From Candidatus Dormiibacterota bacterium (GTDB taxonomy: Bacteria; Chloroflexota; Dormibacteria; Aeolococcales; Bog-877), in NCBI GenBank assembly GCA_013044295.1, contig JABEUU010000188.1, positions 1 to 45,594 on the forward strand: a DNA stretch of 45,594 bases, given 5' to 3'. A program made the position numbers and the translations under genes. The notes beneath the pieces were generated by a model that was given only the letters and a program-made list of their open reading frames with translations, ran no database searches and was not told the DNA's origin. Below, one piece after another: positions 1 to 9,063 of the stretch. Position 1 is the first letter of the stretch, and every line of letters starts with the position of its first letter.

Positions 1-1
1 C

Positions 2-610
2 ACGCTCTCTTTGGTGGGACTGCTGGGGTCGGGGGCGGCGGCAGCCGCCTGGCCCGCCCTCAGCGGGTTGCTGCCCGACCCGGGTGGATTCATGCTCCCG
101 CCCGGACACGACCTCCTGGCCGGCGCTCCGGCCTTCCCCACCTGGGCGCTGCCCTGCGGGCCGGAGCCCGGCGGCCTGGCGGTTGACCCCTCCGCCTGCA
201 CCGGCGCGCCCGCCCCATTCCCGGCCGGGTACGAGGGCTTCGCGACCGGCCAGTGCACCTGGTATGTGGCCACTCGACGGCTGGTCACCTGGCACACCGC
301 TCAGGGGCTGCTGGGCGGCAATGCCGGACAGTGGTTGGGACTGGCGGCGGGGGCGGGGTTCTCGGTCGGGCCGGCTCCCGAGCTGGGCGCGATAGCCGTG
401 TACGTGGACAGCGGCGAAGGTCACGTGGCCTTCGTGGTGGGGGTTGACAGCGCCGGGAACTACACGGTGGCGGAGTCCAACTGGGCTCTGCCAGGACCGC
501 TTCCGCCCTACGTCGACCTGCGCGGAGTGGCGGCGGGCGGCACCGGCAGCTCCACCGAACGCCTGGCCGGCTTCATCTACGGACCCGCGGTGGCCCCGAC
601 CGGCAGCTGA
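2..610 (+). CDS. CHAP-domain secreted protein, 5'-truncated by window edge
   Basis: The reading frame is open to the first bases of the window, so the true start probably lies upstream; a TTG at 11 is the first possible start inside. The N-terminal part is an Ala/Leu-rich hydrophobic stretch that looks like a signal peptide core, followed by a Pro/Gly-rich linker. The C-terminal ~130 residues form a CHAP domain (NlpC/P60-like amidase or endopeptidase): the nucleophile Cys sits in GQCTWYVA, the His in GHVAFV, and an Asn follows in ESNW, ending in GFIYG. CHAP domains cut peptidoglycan peptides or the MurNAc-Ala bond. Two other CHAP proteins in the window (14141-15094, 37474-38628) share the same motifs and the GFIYG ending, so the three look like paralogues. 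The fold is clear; the exact bond cut is unknown. Confidence 0.85.
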   Translation, partial: TLSLVGLLGSGAAAAAWPALSGLLPDPGGFMLPPGHDLLAGAPAFPTWALPCGPEPGGLAVDPSACTGAPAPFPAGYEGFATGQCTWYVATRRLVTWHTAQGLLGGNAGQWLGLAAGAGFSVGPAPELGAIAVYVDSGEGHVAFVVGVDSAGNYTVAESNWALPGPLPPYVDLRGVAAGGTGSSTERLAGFIYGPAVAPTGS

Positions 611-618
611 GCTGGCTC

Positions 619-624
619 TATCCT
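619..624 (+). promoter_or_regulatory. -10 box TATCCT for the MFS gene, leaderless arrangement
   Basis: TATCCT lies six bases before the GTG start at 631, and there is no Shine-Dalgarno sequence. Initiation 6-7 bases downstream of a -10 box would begin the mRNA at the start codon. No good -35 is seen. The same spacing recurs at other genes in this window. Confidence 0.45.
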
Positions 625-630
625 GGTCGG

Positions 631-1863
631 GTGCAAGTCGAGCCCGCCGCCGCGCCCGCGATCAAGCGGAAGCGGGCTCTGGGGCTGGTGGCCGCCTCGC
701 ACGCCAGCCAGCACATGTACTCCGGGCTGCTGCCGCTCACCTATCCCGCCATCCTGATCGCCTTCCATCTCAACTACGCGACCCTGGGGCTGGCGGTGGG
801 CGTGATCGGAGTGGTCGGCGGGCTGACCCAGGCCACGGCCGGCTTCGTGGGCCGCCGGGTGGCGGCGCGCTGGATCCTGGGCGGGCAGAATCTGGTGGTC
901 GGGCTCTGCTCGATCGTCCAGGGCTTGGCGCCCGCCTATTTCGTCTTCGCCGCCGGCCAGGGGCTGGGCTCGCTGGCGTCGAGTCAGCAGCACCCGGTGG
1001 GCAGCGCGGTGGCGACCCGCTTATACCCCGAGCGGCGCGGCACCGCCCTCAGCGTCGCCACCATCGGAGGTAGCATCGGCTCACTGGTGGTGCCGATCCC
1101 GGCCGCGCTGCTGATCTCAGCCTGGGGGTGGCGGCCGACCCTTTTGCTGATGTCCATCCCGCTGATGGTCATGTCCCTGATCCTGCTCCTGACCTTTCCG
1201 CCGGTGCCCCGGGAGCACCGGGTCGCCCCGGCCGCGGGCGCCCCGCGCTTCCAGCTTCCCCATCTCAGCCGATCCCAGTTCATCGACCCGAAGGTGGCGG
1301 TTTTCGCGATCCTGGCGGGAACGGTGGCCGCGGGGGGCCGGGGTCTCGGGACCCTCAACGCCTACATCCCGCTCTACCTTCGAAACGGGGCCCACCTGTC
1401 CGAGCTGACGGTCGGGGTCATCTTCAATCTGGTCCTGCTGGGAGCTGTCGTCGGACCCCTGGTCGGTGGGCCCCTCTCCGACCGATTCGGCCGGGTACCG
1501 GTGCTGTGGACCGCCTATGGGCTGTCGGCGGTAGCGGTGTTCGCCCTCGGTCAGGCCACCCATCTGCCCGTGGCGGCGCTGGCTGGGCTGGGTCTGGTGG
1601 TGGGACTGGTGGCCTACGTCGAGAACCCCCTTCTCCAGGCGCTGCTCAGTGACGGCGTCACCGCCCAGGCCCAGTCGGCGATCTTCGGGCTCTACTTCGC
1701 CATCAGCTACGGCGTGGGCTCGCTCTGGATCATCGGCGTCGGCCAGGCCATCCAGCATCTCGGCTTCGGCACCGGATTCACGATCATGGCCGGGTCGTAC
1801 CTGGGGGCCGCGGCCCTGTTGGTGCCCTGCTACCGGGGCGCCCAGCGAGCCCGGCATGCCTGA
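631..1863 (+). CDS. Major facilitator superfamily transporter
   Basis: A 410-residue polytopic membrane protein of usual MFS size, with about 12 hydrophobic segments in two halves. The central loop holds the MFS motif-A-like GGPLSDRFGRVPVL (about residues 280-294), and a degenerate copy (GFVGRRVAARW) lies in the first half near residue 72. This identifies a proton-coupled secondary transporter or effluxer of the cytoplasmic membrane; the substrate cannot be read from the sequence. The GTG start at 631 is chosen because a -10-like TATCCT stands six bases upstream and the first hydrophobic helix begins about 15 residues in. The stop overlaps the start of the next small gene by 8 nt, indicating translational coupling. 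Confidence 0.85.
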   Translation: MQVEPAAAPAIKRKRALGLVAASHASQHMYSGLLPLTYPAILIAFHLNYATLGLAVGVIGVVGGLTQATAGFVGRRVAARWILGGQNLVVGLCSIVQGLAPAYFVFAAGQGLGSLASSQQHPVGSAVATRLYPERRGTALSVATIGGSIGSLVVPIPAALLISAWGWRPTLLLMSIPLMVMSLILLLTFPPVPREHRVAPAAGAPRFQLPHLSRSQFIDPKVAVFAILAGTVAAGGRGLGTLNAYIPLYLRNGAHLSELTVGVIFNLVLLGAVVGPLVGGPLSDRFGRVPVLWTAYGLSAVAVFALGQATHLPVAALAGLGLVVGLVAYVENPLLQALLSDGVTAQAQSAIFGLYFAISYGVGSLWIIGVGQAIQHLGFGTGFTIMAGSYLGAAALLVPCYRGAQRARHA

Positions 1864-2119
1864 CCTGCCCGAGTTCGGCGGAGTGGCCGGGCTGCAGGCT
1901 CTCGAGGCGGCCGCCCGCGACGCCAGGTCGGTCCTGCGCCGGATGGAGAGGCTGGCCGAGCAGCCGGCCGCCCATCAGGATCCTGGGCTGGAGCAGCTCC
2001 TGAGGGAAATGGTTGAGGCCGGCGAGCGGCTGGTGGCGGGGCTGGAGGAACGCCGCGCCCAGGAGCGACTGCGGCTGCGCTCCCGGCTGCGGCCGCAGTC
2101 CGATCAGGAGCCGGCCTGA
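1856..2119 (+). CDS. Small coiled-coil protein coupled to the MFS gene
   Basis: An 87-residue charged protein with no membrane segment. It is rich in Glu, Arg, Leu and Ala in heptad-like order (for example LEQLLREMVEAGERLVAGLEE), predicting a helical coiled coil. The ATG at 1856 overlaps the last codons of the transporter gene by 8 nt, so it is probably translated by reinitiation and may act with the transporter. I do not recognise a family. It could be an over-called ORF, but the codon bias fits a real gene and the reading frame is closed neatly. Confidence 0.55.
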   Translation: MPDLPEFGGVAGLQALEAAARDARSVLRRMERLAEQPAAHQDPGLEQLLREMVEAGERLVAGLEERRAQERLRLRSRLRPQSDQEPA

Positions 2120-2287
2120 GGGGCGGGCTTCCGGCGCGGCCCGATCACGGCTCCCGACGCTTCCCCTCGAACTCGCGGATGAGCGCCTCCGTCTGGCCGC
2201 GCCGGAAGCCGAACCGACCGGGGGTGAGGCGGGCACGGCAGGGGCCGGCGCGCAGGGGAGGGACCGCTTCCGGACAGTCCCCGGCTG

Positions 2288-2848
2288 TCAGGAATCCAGC
2301 CCGGTCGCGGGAGGGCGGCTGTCACGCTCCCAGCTGGTGATGCCAGGCAGGTCGGGCCGCTGCCGGGCGATGCTGGACACCAGCCGGTCCGCGCTCGCCC
2401 GATCAAGTCGGAACTGGAAAGCCTCCGGCACGTACCGCTGCATCACGTCGGCGGCCCGGGAGCGGCCCCGCCCGCGCTTCCTCACCTGGAAGTCGGCCGA
2501 GTTGATCTTGATAACCACGATCCGGTGACCGGGAAGGCTGACCTCAAGCGACTCCAGCTCGGCCCAGGGAGCGGTCACGTTGCATCCCCGTGAGACCCGG
2601 CGAATCCCGGCCCCGCCGACGAAGACAGCGTTGTGCCCCTGGCCGAAGTACGAGAGGAAGGCCAGCAGCACCGCCCAACCCTCCAGGATTCCGACCCACA
2701 CCAGGGACCGGGCCAGCAGAGCCATGAGCAGCCCCACCGGCAGCAGCAGCAAACCGACCCACATGGCGGCGGTCAGGGCGGCCCGCGCCCGCTGCTCCGG
2801 CGCCGGCCGGATCCTCAGCTCCGGACCATCTCCGCCGTAGTCACGCAT
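2288..2848 (-). CDS. Membrane protein with PH-like domain
   Basis: The frame is open much further upstream, but the ATG at 2848 is preferred because GGGGAGGAC directly precedes it, a strong ribosome-binding site. The 186-residue product has a polar N-terminus, a hairpin of two membrane helices (about residues 22-65), then a soluble beta-rich domain of about 110 residues with a basic loop (RKRGRGRSR). Two helices followed by one such domain resembles the bacterial PH-like (YdbT/bPH2) membrane proteins. The function of that family is poorly known. The gene is convergent with the small coiled-coil gene. The family call is inference from architecture only. Confidence 0.6.
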   Translation of the reverse strand: MRDYGGDGPELRIRPAPEQRARAALTAAMWVGLLLLPVGLLMALLARSLVWVGILEGWAVLLAFLSYFGQGHNAVFVGGAGIRRVSRGCNVTAPWAELESLEVSLPGHRIVVIKINSADFQVRKRGRGRSRAADVMQRYVPEAFQFRLDRASADRLVSSIARQRPDLPGITSWERDSRPPATGLDS

Positions 2849-3261
2849 GTCCTCCCCAGCAGCCTGGTCGCCAGCCACATCTGCCACCGGGCAATGGTAT
2901 CCCGCCCGGTTCGGCGAGGCGCTCTCCCTCGCGGGGCCAAGGGGCGTCGCCCGGCCAGGGCGGGCGTGGCGAGCGCCCCACGGCGGACCTGGGACCACCG
3001 GGGGCCATGGACGGGCCATGACCGTGCCGCAGCGGACCCTTCGGAACAGCGCCCGGGGAGAGCCGTCAGAACGCCGCCGGGGCCGGCCGTGGATCAAGCC
3101 GGAGACCGCCTCGCGCCGCCATTGCGAAGGCGCACCGAAAGGGCCATACTGCGCCGATGGCATGGGCCGCGGGCCCTGGCGATGACGCTCCCGGCGACGG
3201 GTTCCGGGCTCGAGCCATCGCCCCAGGGGCGCCGCGCGGACCGCTCGAATGGAGGGTGGCG
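2849..3261. other. Intergenic region between divergent PH-like gene and coxS
   Basis: About 410 bases without a convincing gene. Overlapping ORFs here run through on both strands but lack a ribosome-binding site or recognisable product. It holds the coxS promoter (3122-3150) and a roughly 100-base coxS leader. On the minus strand a TACCAT box (2894-2899) could serve the PH-like gene. No riboswitch or clear terminator is seen. Confidence 0.5.
3122..3150 (+). promoter_or_regulatory. Candidate promoter of the cox operon
   Basis: A -35-like TTGCGA (3122-3127) and a -10-like CATACT (3145-3150) are separated by 17 bases, each matching the sigma-70 consensus at four of six positions. Transcription would begin near 3157, giving a leader of about 105 nt before coxS. 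This is the only promoter-like element before the nine-gene cluster. Confidence 0.45.
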
Positions 3262-3756
3262 ATGGGGCAGACTCTGCGGCTGAAGGTCAATGGCGTGGAG
3301 CGGATCGACGAGGTCGAACCCCGACTCCTGCTGGTGTACTACCTGCGCGAGGTGTGCGGACTGACCGGCACCCACGTGGGCTGCGACACCAGCCAGTGCG
3401 GCGCCTGCACCGTGCTCCTGGCCGGCGCCCCGGTGAAGTCCTGCAACATGCTGGCGTTGCAGGCGGAGGGGGCCAGCCTGACCACCATCGAGGGCCTGGC
3501 CGCTCCCGGCGAGCTACACCCACTACAGACGGCCTTCTGGGAGCAGCACGGGCTGCAGTGTGGCTTCTGCACCCCCGGATTCATCATGGCCGCCACCGCC
3601 CTGTTGGCGGACAACCCCGACCCGAGCGATGAGGAGATCGGGCGCGGCCTGGAGGGCAACCTCTGCCGCTGCACCGGCTACGTCAACATCCGGAAGGCGG
3701 TCAAGGCCGCCGGCGAGGCGGTGCGAGCGGGGGCCGCCGCCCCCATGGGAGGGTAG
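3262..3756 (+). CDS. coxS: Molybdenum hydroxylase small [2Fe-2S] subunit (CoxS-like)
   Basis: A 164-residue iron-sulfur subunit that passes electrons from the molybdenum site to the FAD subunit. Both clusters of the family are complete: Cys41, 46, 49 and 61 form the plant-ferredoxin-type CX4CX2CX11C site, and Cys100, 103, 135 and 137 (CGFC and CRC) form the second. The ATG at 3262 follows GGAGG seven bases upstream; an upstream in-frame extension to 3157 is rejected for lack of conservation. It is the first gene of an S-L-M ordered operon, four bases before coxL. Assignment to the CO dehydrogenase/xanthine dehydrogenase family is secure; the substrate is not. Confidence 0.93.
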   Translation: MGQTLRLKVNGVERIDEVEPRLLLVYYLREVCGLTGTHVGCDTSQCGACTVLLAGAPVKSCNMLALQAEGASLTTIEGLAAPGELHPLQTAFWEQHGLQCGFCTPGFIMAATALLADNPDPSDEEIGRGLEGNLCRCTGYVNIRKAVKAAGEAVRAGAAAPMGG

Positions 3757-3760
3757 AGCG

Positions 3761-6106
3761 ATGGCCGTCAGCCAGCTCATCGGCGCCCGGGTGCAACGGC
3801 GGGAGGACCCGCGACTCATAACCGGCCGGGGCCACTTCATCGAGGATCACGTGCTGCCCGGGTTGGCCCACATGGCGGTGGTGCGCAGCCCCCATCCCCA
3901 CGCCCGCATCGTCGGCATCGACAAGGCCGCGGCCCAGTCGCTCCCGGGAGTCCTGGCCGTACTCACAGCCCAGGACTTCAAGGCGCAGATCTCGGGGGGG
4001 ATGCCGGTGACGCCCGCCTTCGCGCCGGAGAAGAAGTACGTGCCGGAGCGCTTTCCCATCGCGGAGTCGGAGGTGTGCTTTCAGGGCGAGCCGGTAGCGG
4101 TTGTGGTCGCCACCAGCCGAGCGCTGGCGGCCGATGCCGCCGATCTGGTCCAGGTGGAGTACGAGCCGCTGCCGGCCGTTGTCGACCCCGAGGCGGCGAT
4201 GGTCGCGGGGAGTTTCAAAGCCCACAGCGACGGGCCCGACAACATCGGATGGGACATGACCTTTGCCGGCGGCGACATCGACGCGGCCTTCGCCAAGGCC
4301 GAGATCCGAGTCAGCGAGCGGATCCTGCAGCAGAGGCTCGCGCCCACCGCCATCGAGCCGCGGGGCGTGATGGCCGACTACTCCCCCTATGACGAGCGGC
4401 TGACCCTCTGGCTCAGCAGTCAGAACCCGCACTTCATCCGACTCTTCGTATCCGGGGCCATGGGGCTGCCGGAGAGCCACGTGCGGGTGGTCTCGCCTGA
4501 TGTCGGCGGTGGTTTCGGCAGCAAGATCAGTCCCTACCCCGAGGACTACCTGGTGCCGGCGGCCTCGCGCATCCTCTCCCGGCCGGTGCGCTGGATCGAG
4601 ACCCGGACCGAGAGCGTCATGACCACCATCCACGGCCGCGGCCAGGTCTTCACCGCGGAGGCGGCGGCGCTGCGCGACGGCACCCTGCTGGGCCTGCGGC
4701 TGACCCAGGTGCTCGACTTGGGCGCCTATCACGGCACCTTCGGCGCCTTCCAGGCCTGCGCATGCCTGATGTCAGGTGGCGTCTATCGCTGGGAGGCGAT
4801 CTCCGCCCGCACCGTCGGCGTCCTGACCAACAAGGTGCCGACCGATCCCTACCGCGGCGCCGGACGGCCCGAGGGGACCCACCTCTGCGAGCGGATGGTG
4901 GACCGAGTGGCGCAGGAGCTGGGAATGGACCCCGCCGACCTGCGCCGCAAGAACTTCGCCCAGGAGTTCCCCTACGTCAACAACTTCGGCCTCACCTATG
5001 ACTCCGGCAACTACGACGGTACCCTCGACCGCGCCCTGGAGCTGGTCGACTATCCCGGCTGGCGGCAGCGCCAGGCGAAGGCCCGAGAGGAGGGCCGCCT
5101 GATAGGCGTCGGGCTCTCCACCTGGGTCGAGATCTGCGGCTTCGGACCGAGTCAGCCGACCGCCGCCGCGACCGGCGGGATCGGCCTGGTGGAGGCGGCT
5201 GAGATCCGGTTCCTGCCCTCCGGATCGGTGGCGGCGTATGTCGGCACTCATGCTCATGGCCAGGGACATGACACCACCTTCTCCCAGATCGTCGCCGACA
5301 CCCTGGGAGTGCCCCTCGCGGCCATCGAAGTCCACCACGGCGACACCGCGGAGGGCCCCGCGTTCGGCTACGGCACCTATGGCAGCCGCAGCCTGGCGGT
5401 GGGGGGAATGGCGCTCCACCAGGCGGCGACTGTGGTCCGGGAGAAGGCCCGCCAGTTGGCGGCCCACCTCCTGGAGGCGTCCCCGGATGATCTGGACTTC
5501 GCCCAGGGTACCTTCTCGGTGAGGGGCAATCCGGCCGCTCACAAGACCGTCCAGGAGGTCGCCCTGGCGGCCTACGGAGGCTCCCTGCCGGAGGGCATGG
5601 AGCACGGCCTGGAGGCGGTCTCCTATTTCGATCCGCCCAACTTCGTCTGGCCGTTCGGGGCTCACATCTGCGTGGTCGAGGTGGACCGCGACACCGGTGC
5701 GGTGGCAATCCAGAAATACGTGGCCGTGGACGACTGCGGCAACGTGATCAATCCGATGATCGTGGAGGGCCAGCTGCACGGCGGGATCGCCCAGGGGATC
5801 TCCCAGGCGCTCTACGAGGAGGTGGTGTACGACCAGGAGAGTGGCCAACTGGTGACGGGGACCATGGTGGACTACCTGATTCCCACCATGAACGAGCTGC
5901 CGGTCCCGACCCTGGATCGGACCGTGACTCCCAGCCCGACCAACGCGCTCGGGGTCAAGGGCATCGGCGAGGCGGGCACCATCGCCAGCTCGGCGGCGGT
6001 TATCAACGCCATCTGCGACGCTCTGAGCCCGTTGGGCATACACCATGTGGACATGCCGGCCACTCCAGAGCGGATCTGGCGGATGATTCAGGAGGCAGCA
6101 CGGTGA
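3761..6106 (+). CDS. coxL: Molybdenum hydroxylase large catalytic subunit (CoxL-like, form II type)
   Basis: A 781-residue molybdopterin subunit, of normal length. It contains VGGGFGSK for cofactor binding, the active-site loop PYRGAGR at residues 363-369, and the catalytic Glu737 in KGIGEAG. Genuine form I CO dehydrogenases carry AYXCSFR with the copper-binding Cys; that Cys is absent, and the loop matches form II (AYRGAGR) and other aldehyde or heterocycle hydroxylases. S-L-M gene order is also typical of form II. The enzyme may oxidise CO slowly or act on another small organic substrate. The stop overlaps coxM as GTGA. It would work with CoxS and CoxM as a cytoplasmic or membrane-associated (LMS)2 complex. 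Confidence 0.92.
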   Translation: MAVSQLIGARVQRREDPRLITGRGHFIEDHVLPGLAHMAVVRSPHPHARIVGIDKAAAQSLPGVLAVLTAQDFKAQISGGMPVTPAFAPEKKYVPERFPIAESEVCFQGEPVAVVVATSRALAADAADLVQVEYEPLPAVVDPEAAMVAGSFKAHSDGPDNIGWDMTFAGGDIDAAFAKAEIRVSERILQQRLAPTAIEPRGVMADYSPYDERLTLWLSSQNPHFIRLFVSGAMGLPESHVRVVSPDVGGGFGSKISPYPEDYLVPAASRILSRPVRWIETRTESVMTTIHGRGQVFTAEAAALRDGTLLGLRLTQVLDLGAYHGTFGAFQACACLMSGGVYRWEAISARTVGVLTNKVPTDPYRGAGRPEGTHLCERMVDRVAQELGMDPADLRRKNFAQEFPYVNNFGLTYDSGNYDGTLDRALELVDYPGWRQRQAKAREEGRLIGVGLSTWVEICGFGPSQPTAAATGGIGLVEAAEIRFLPSGSVAAYVGTHAHGQGHDTTFSQIVADTLGVPLAAIEVHHGDTAEGPAFGYGTYGSRSLAVGGMALHQAATVVREKARQLAAHLLEASPDDLDFAQGTFSVRGNPAAHKTVQEVALAAYGGSLPEGMEHGLEAVSYFDPPNFVWPFGAHICVVEVDRDTGAVAIQKYVAVDDCGNVINPMIVEGQLHGGIAQGISQALYEEVVYDQESGQLVTGTMVDYLIPTMNELPVPTLDRTVTPSPTNALGVKGIGEAGTIASSAAVINAICDALSPLGIHHVDMPATPERIWRMIQEAAR

Positions 6107-6909
6107 TTCCAGCCGCATTCGAGTACTCCCGAGCCCACTCAGTGACCGAGGCCGTGGCCCAGCTGCGGGAGGCGGGCCCCGAGGCCAAGGTGATCGCGGG
6201 AGGTCAGAGCCTGCTGCCGATGATGCGCATGCGGCTGGCCCGCCCCGCCCACCTGGTAGACGTCAACGCCGTGCGCGAACTCGACTACGTCCGAGTTGAG
6301 GACGGACATCTGCGGGTCGGTGCCATGACCCGGCACGTGACGCTCGCCCGATCGGAGGTCGTGCAGCGCCACCTGCCCCTCCTAGCGGAGATGGCGAGCG
6401 AGGTGGGTGACGCGCAGATCCGCAGCCGGGGCACTTTGGGCGGCGTCATGGCCCATGCCGACGCGGCCGGCGACTACCCGACTCTGGCCACGATGCTGGA
6501 CGCCATGATCGTCACCGATCGCCGCCGGATCGCGGCGGGGGACTTCTTCCAGCACCTCTTCACAACCCCGCTTGATCTGGATGAACTGGTCTGCGAGGTC
6601 GTCTTCCCGGTCGCCGCCGGGCCCCGCCGCTATCTCAAGTTCCGGCGCCGCCTGTTCGACTGGGCGATCGTGGGTGCTGGAGTGCAGCGCACCGAGGCCG
6701 GTTGGAGGGTGGGGCTGACCCACGTGGGGCCAACTCCTGTGCGCGCGCGCGGTGTGGAGGCCGCGCTCGCCTCCGGGGCCACCCCTGTTGAGGCCGCGGC
6801 GCACGCCTCGGACGGTCTTGAGCCGACCAGCGATGTCCGCGCCACGGCTGACTTCCGGCTTCATCTGGCCCGGGTGCTGACCCGCAGGGCCCTGGAACAG
6901 GCTGCGTGA
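6103..6909 (+). CDS. coxM: Molybdenum hydroxylase FAD subunit (CoxM-like)
   Basis: A 268-residue flavoprotein subunit, slightly shorter than the usual 285-300. It carries both FAD signatures of the family: AGGQSLLPMM near residue 30 (family AGGHS) and TLGGVMAHADAAGDYP near residue 109 (family TIGG...DPA). It takes electrons from CoxS and passes them to the respiratory chain. The GTG start overlaps the coxL stop by 4 nt. The third gene in S-L-M order supports a form-II-like operon. Identification of the family is secure. Confidence 0.9.
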   Translation: MIPAAFEYSRAHSVTEAVAQLREAGPEAKVIAGGQSLLPMMRMRLARPAHLVDVNAVRELDYVRVEDGHLRVGAMTRHVTLARSEVVQRHLPLLAEMASEVGDAQIRSRGTLGGVMAHADAAGDYPTLATMLDAMIVTDRRRIAAGDFFQHLFTTPLDLDELVCEVVFPVAAGPRRYLKFRRRLFDWAIVGAGVQRTEAGWRVGLTHVGPTPVRARGVEAALASGATPVEAAAHASDGLEPTSDVRATADFRLHLARVLTRRALEQAA

Positions 6910-6953
6910 GCGACCCAGCCGGCGCCCAACGACGGTCTCTCAGCCCCTAGCGG

Positions 6954-7901
6954 TTGGAACCAACTAGGGCCGGCGCCAGCGGGCCACCCCCGGCAATCTC
7001 TCAGGGGTGGCCCGGAGCGCCTGAACTGGCCAGCGTGGACGACATGGCCCGCAGCCTGGCCGCGGCGGGCTACCTGGCGGATCGCGCTCTCGCGACCGCT
7101 TGTTACCTCAGCCTGCGGCTGGAACGCCCCCTTCTCTTGGAGGGGGAAGCCGGGGTGGGGAAGACGGAGCTGGCCAAAACCCTGGCCCAGTGCCTGGGCG
7201 CTCCCCTGATCCGGCTGCAGTGTTACGAGGGCATCGACATCAGCCAGGCTGTCTATGAGTGGAACCACCCCCAGCAGCTGCTGGCAATCCGGCAGCAGGA
7301 GGTGAGCGGGGAGGCGGGGCTCGATGTCTTCAGCAGGCGCTTCCTGATCCGCCGCCCCCTGCTGCAGGCCCTCGATCCCCCCGACCAGGGCCGCGCGGTG
7401 CTGTTGATCGACGAGCTGGATCGCAGCGACGATGAGTTCGAGGCCTTCCTTCTGGAGATGCTCTCCGACTGGCAGGTGACCATCCCCGAGCTGGGAACCC
7501 TGCGGGCCCGCCGGCCCCCCGCTGTGATCTGCACGTCAAATCGCACTCGAGACCTCCACGACGCCCTCAAACGCCGCTGCCTCTTCCACTGGATCGACTA
7601 CCCCACGGCGGAGGCCGAGCTGGCCATCGTGCGCCTGCGGGCGCCCTGGGTGGGCATCGCCCTGGCCCGCCAGGTGGTGGCGTTCGTCCAGGGCCTGCGC
7701 CAGCTGGATCTGTACAAAGTCCCCGGAGTGGCGGAAACTTTGGACTGGGCAGCGGCGTTGGTGGCGCTGGAGCGCGAAAGCCTCAGCGTGGAGACGGTCG
7801 AGGTCACCCTCGGGAGCCTGCTCAAGTATCAGGAGGACCTGGTGAGCATGAGGGAGATGCGGCTGGCGGAGTTGGTGAGCCGTGCCCAGTCCGAACCCTG
7901 A
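6954..7901 (+). CDS. coxD: CoxD-like AAA+ ATPase (MoxR family)
   Basis: The MoxR-type AAA+ protein encoded with molybdenum hydroxylases; in Oligotropha (Afipia) carboxidovorans CoxD is implicated in assembling the metal-sulfur active site. Counting from the TTG at 6954 (315 residues), Walker A is GEAGVGKT at 64-71 and Walker B is LLIDELD ending near 155, followed by a sensor region with CTSNRTRDLHDALKRRC. The start is uncertain: GTG 7035 or ATG 7044 would remove a low-complexity N-terminus and give a more typical length. No clear ribosome-binding site decides this. The last 20 nt overlap coxE, its usual partner. Confidence 0.87.
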   Translation: MEPTRAGASGPPPAISQGWPGAPELASVDDMARSLAAAGYLADRALATACYLSLRLERPLLLEGEAGVGKTELAKTLAQCLGAPLIRLQCYEGIDISQAVYEWNHPQQLLAIRQQEVSGEAGLDVFSRRFLIRRPLLQALDPPDQGRAVLLIDELDRSDDEFEAFLLEMLSDWQVTIPELGTLRARRPPAVICTSNRTRDLHDALKRRCLFHWIDYPTAEAELAIVRLRAPWVGIALARQVVAFVQGLRQLDLYKVPGVAETLDWAAALVALERESLSVETVEVTLGSLLKYQEDLVSMREMRLAELVSRAQSEP

Positions 7902-9063
7902 ACCCGCCCTGCTGCGGCACCTGGTCGCCTTCGCCAGGGAGCTCCGGCAAGCCGGCCTGGGGGTCGGACCGGCGGATGTGCCCTGGGGACTGCAGGCGGC
8001 CGGCGTGGTCGGAGTGGCGAGCCGAGAGGACCTGCGCTCCGCCCTGCGCGCGACCTGGTGTCACCGGCGTTCCGACTACGCGGTTTTCGACGCCGTCTTT
8101 CTGCGCACCTTCGCAGGCTCCCCCGCGGCGCCGGAGCCGCGGGGGCTTCCCCTGCTGACCGTGCGGGTGGCCGCCGCCGTGCCCGGGTCGGCCCAGGAAG
8201 GCGGTGCCGGGAGCTCCCAGGAGCGCCCCCCGCGGGGCCTGGCGAGCCCCGACGAGCGGCTGCGCCAGCTGGATTTCGGCGCCTGCAGCGCCGAGGAGAT
8301 GCGCGATCTGGAACGGGCTGTCGCCAGCCTCGGCGCCCGCCACCCGGAGCGGCCCTCGCGCCAGCTGCGAGCGAACCGCCGGGGCCATCGGATCGACTGG
8401 CAGCGCTCGCAACGGTCGGCCCTGCGGCATCAGGGCGAGTGGCTCTTACTGGTGCACAGCCGGCGCCGACAGCGGCCCCGCCCGCTGCTGGTGATCTGTG
8501 ACGTCAGCGGGTCGATGGAGCGCTACTGCCGGGTCCTGGTGCGGTTCCTGCACGCCCTGGAACGCTCCACCCACTCCAGCGAGGCCTTCGTCTTCGGTAC
8601 CCGGCTGACCCGGGTGACCCGGGAGCTCCGCCAGCCCGACCCCGGGCGCGCGCTGCAGGCGGTGGGAGCCGCCGTCGACGACTGGGCGGGCGGGACCCGG
8701 ATCGGGGAGTGCCTCCAGCAGCTGCTCTCCAAGTGGGGCCACCGGGCCCTCGCCAGAGGACCCGTGACGATTGTGCTGAGCGACGGCTGGGAGGTGGGCG
8801 ACACGACTCGGCTGGCGGCGGCCACGGCCCGGCTCCAACGCGCCAGCTGGCGCCTGATCTGGTGCAATCCTCGGATGGGGGATCCCCAGTTCCAGCCCTC
8901 GGCCGCCGGCATGCGGGCAGCCCTACCATTCCTGGACCGGATCGTGCCGGTGCACAATCTGGAGAGCCTGGACGAGCTCAGCCGGCTGCTCCAGACCGGC
9001 CTGCTCGGGCGTCCGGTCCGGCGCCAATTTCCAATCCACCCCAGGGAGGCTTCAGATGCGTGA
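7882..9063 (+). CDS. coxE: CoxE-like von Willebrand factor A protein
   Basis: A 393-residue protein of the CoxE family. The C-terminal half is a vWA domain whose metal-binding (MIDAS) motif DVSGS begins at Asp207, with a later conserved Thr in GGTRIGE and Asp in LSDGWEVGD. The N-terminal half is Arg-rich and helical. CoxE is thought to work with the CoxD ATPase as a MoxR-vWA chaperone pair in cofactor maturation. The GTG start lies inside the end of coxD (20-nt overlap), and the stop overlaps xdhC by 8 nt. Confidence 0.88.
   Translation: MPSPNPEPALLRHLVAFARELRQAGLGVGPADVPWGLQAAGVVGVASREDLRSALRATWCHRRSDYAVFDAVFLRTFAGSPAAPEPRGLPLLTVRVAAAVPGSAQEGGAGSSQERPPRGLASPDERLRQLDFGACSAEEMRDLERAVASLGARHPERPSRQLRANRRGHRIDWQRSQRSALRHQGEWLLLVHSRRRQRPRPLLVICDVSGSMERYCRVLVRFLHALERSTHSSEAFVFGTRLTRVTRELRQPDPGRALQAVGAAVDDWAGGTRIGECLQQLLSKWGHRALARGPVTIVLSDGWEVGDTTRLAAATARLQRASWRLIWCNPRMGDPQFQPSAAGMRAALPFLDRIVPVHNLESLDELSRLLQTGLLGRPVRRQFPIHPREASDA

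Noticed and set aside
2-610. Phage endolysin for the CHAP proteins
   Set aside because: No holin, structural, terminase or integrase gene is in the window, and two of the proteins have signal peptides and coiled coils typical of cellular hydrolases.
3157-3261. N-terminal extension of CoxS
   Set aside because: The 35 extra codons are low complexity and precede a well-placed GGAGG and ATG at the family start.
4841-4870. Form I aerobic CO dehydrogenase
   Set aside because: The active-site loop is PYRGAGR, without the Cys of AYXCSFR, and gene order is S-L-M rather than M-S-L.
3701-6118. Long antisense frames (343 and 448 codons) opposite coxL
   Set aside because: They lie wholly opposite a gene with clear catalytic motifs, have His/Arg/Gly-biased composition and no family features; such frames arise from GC bias at third positions.
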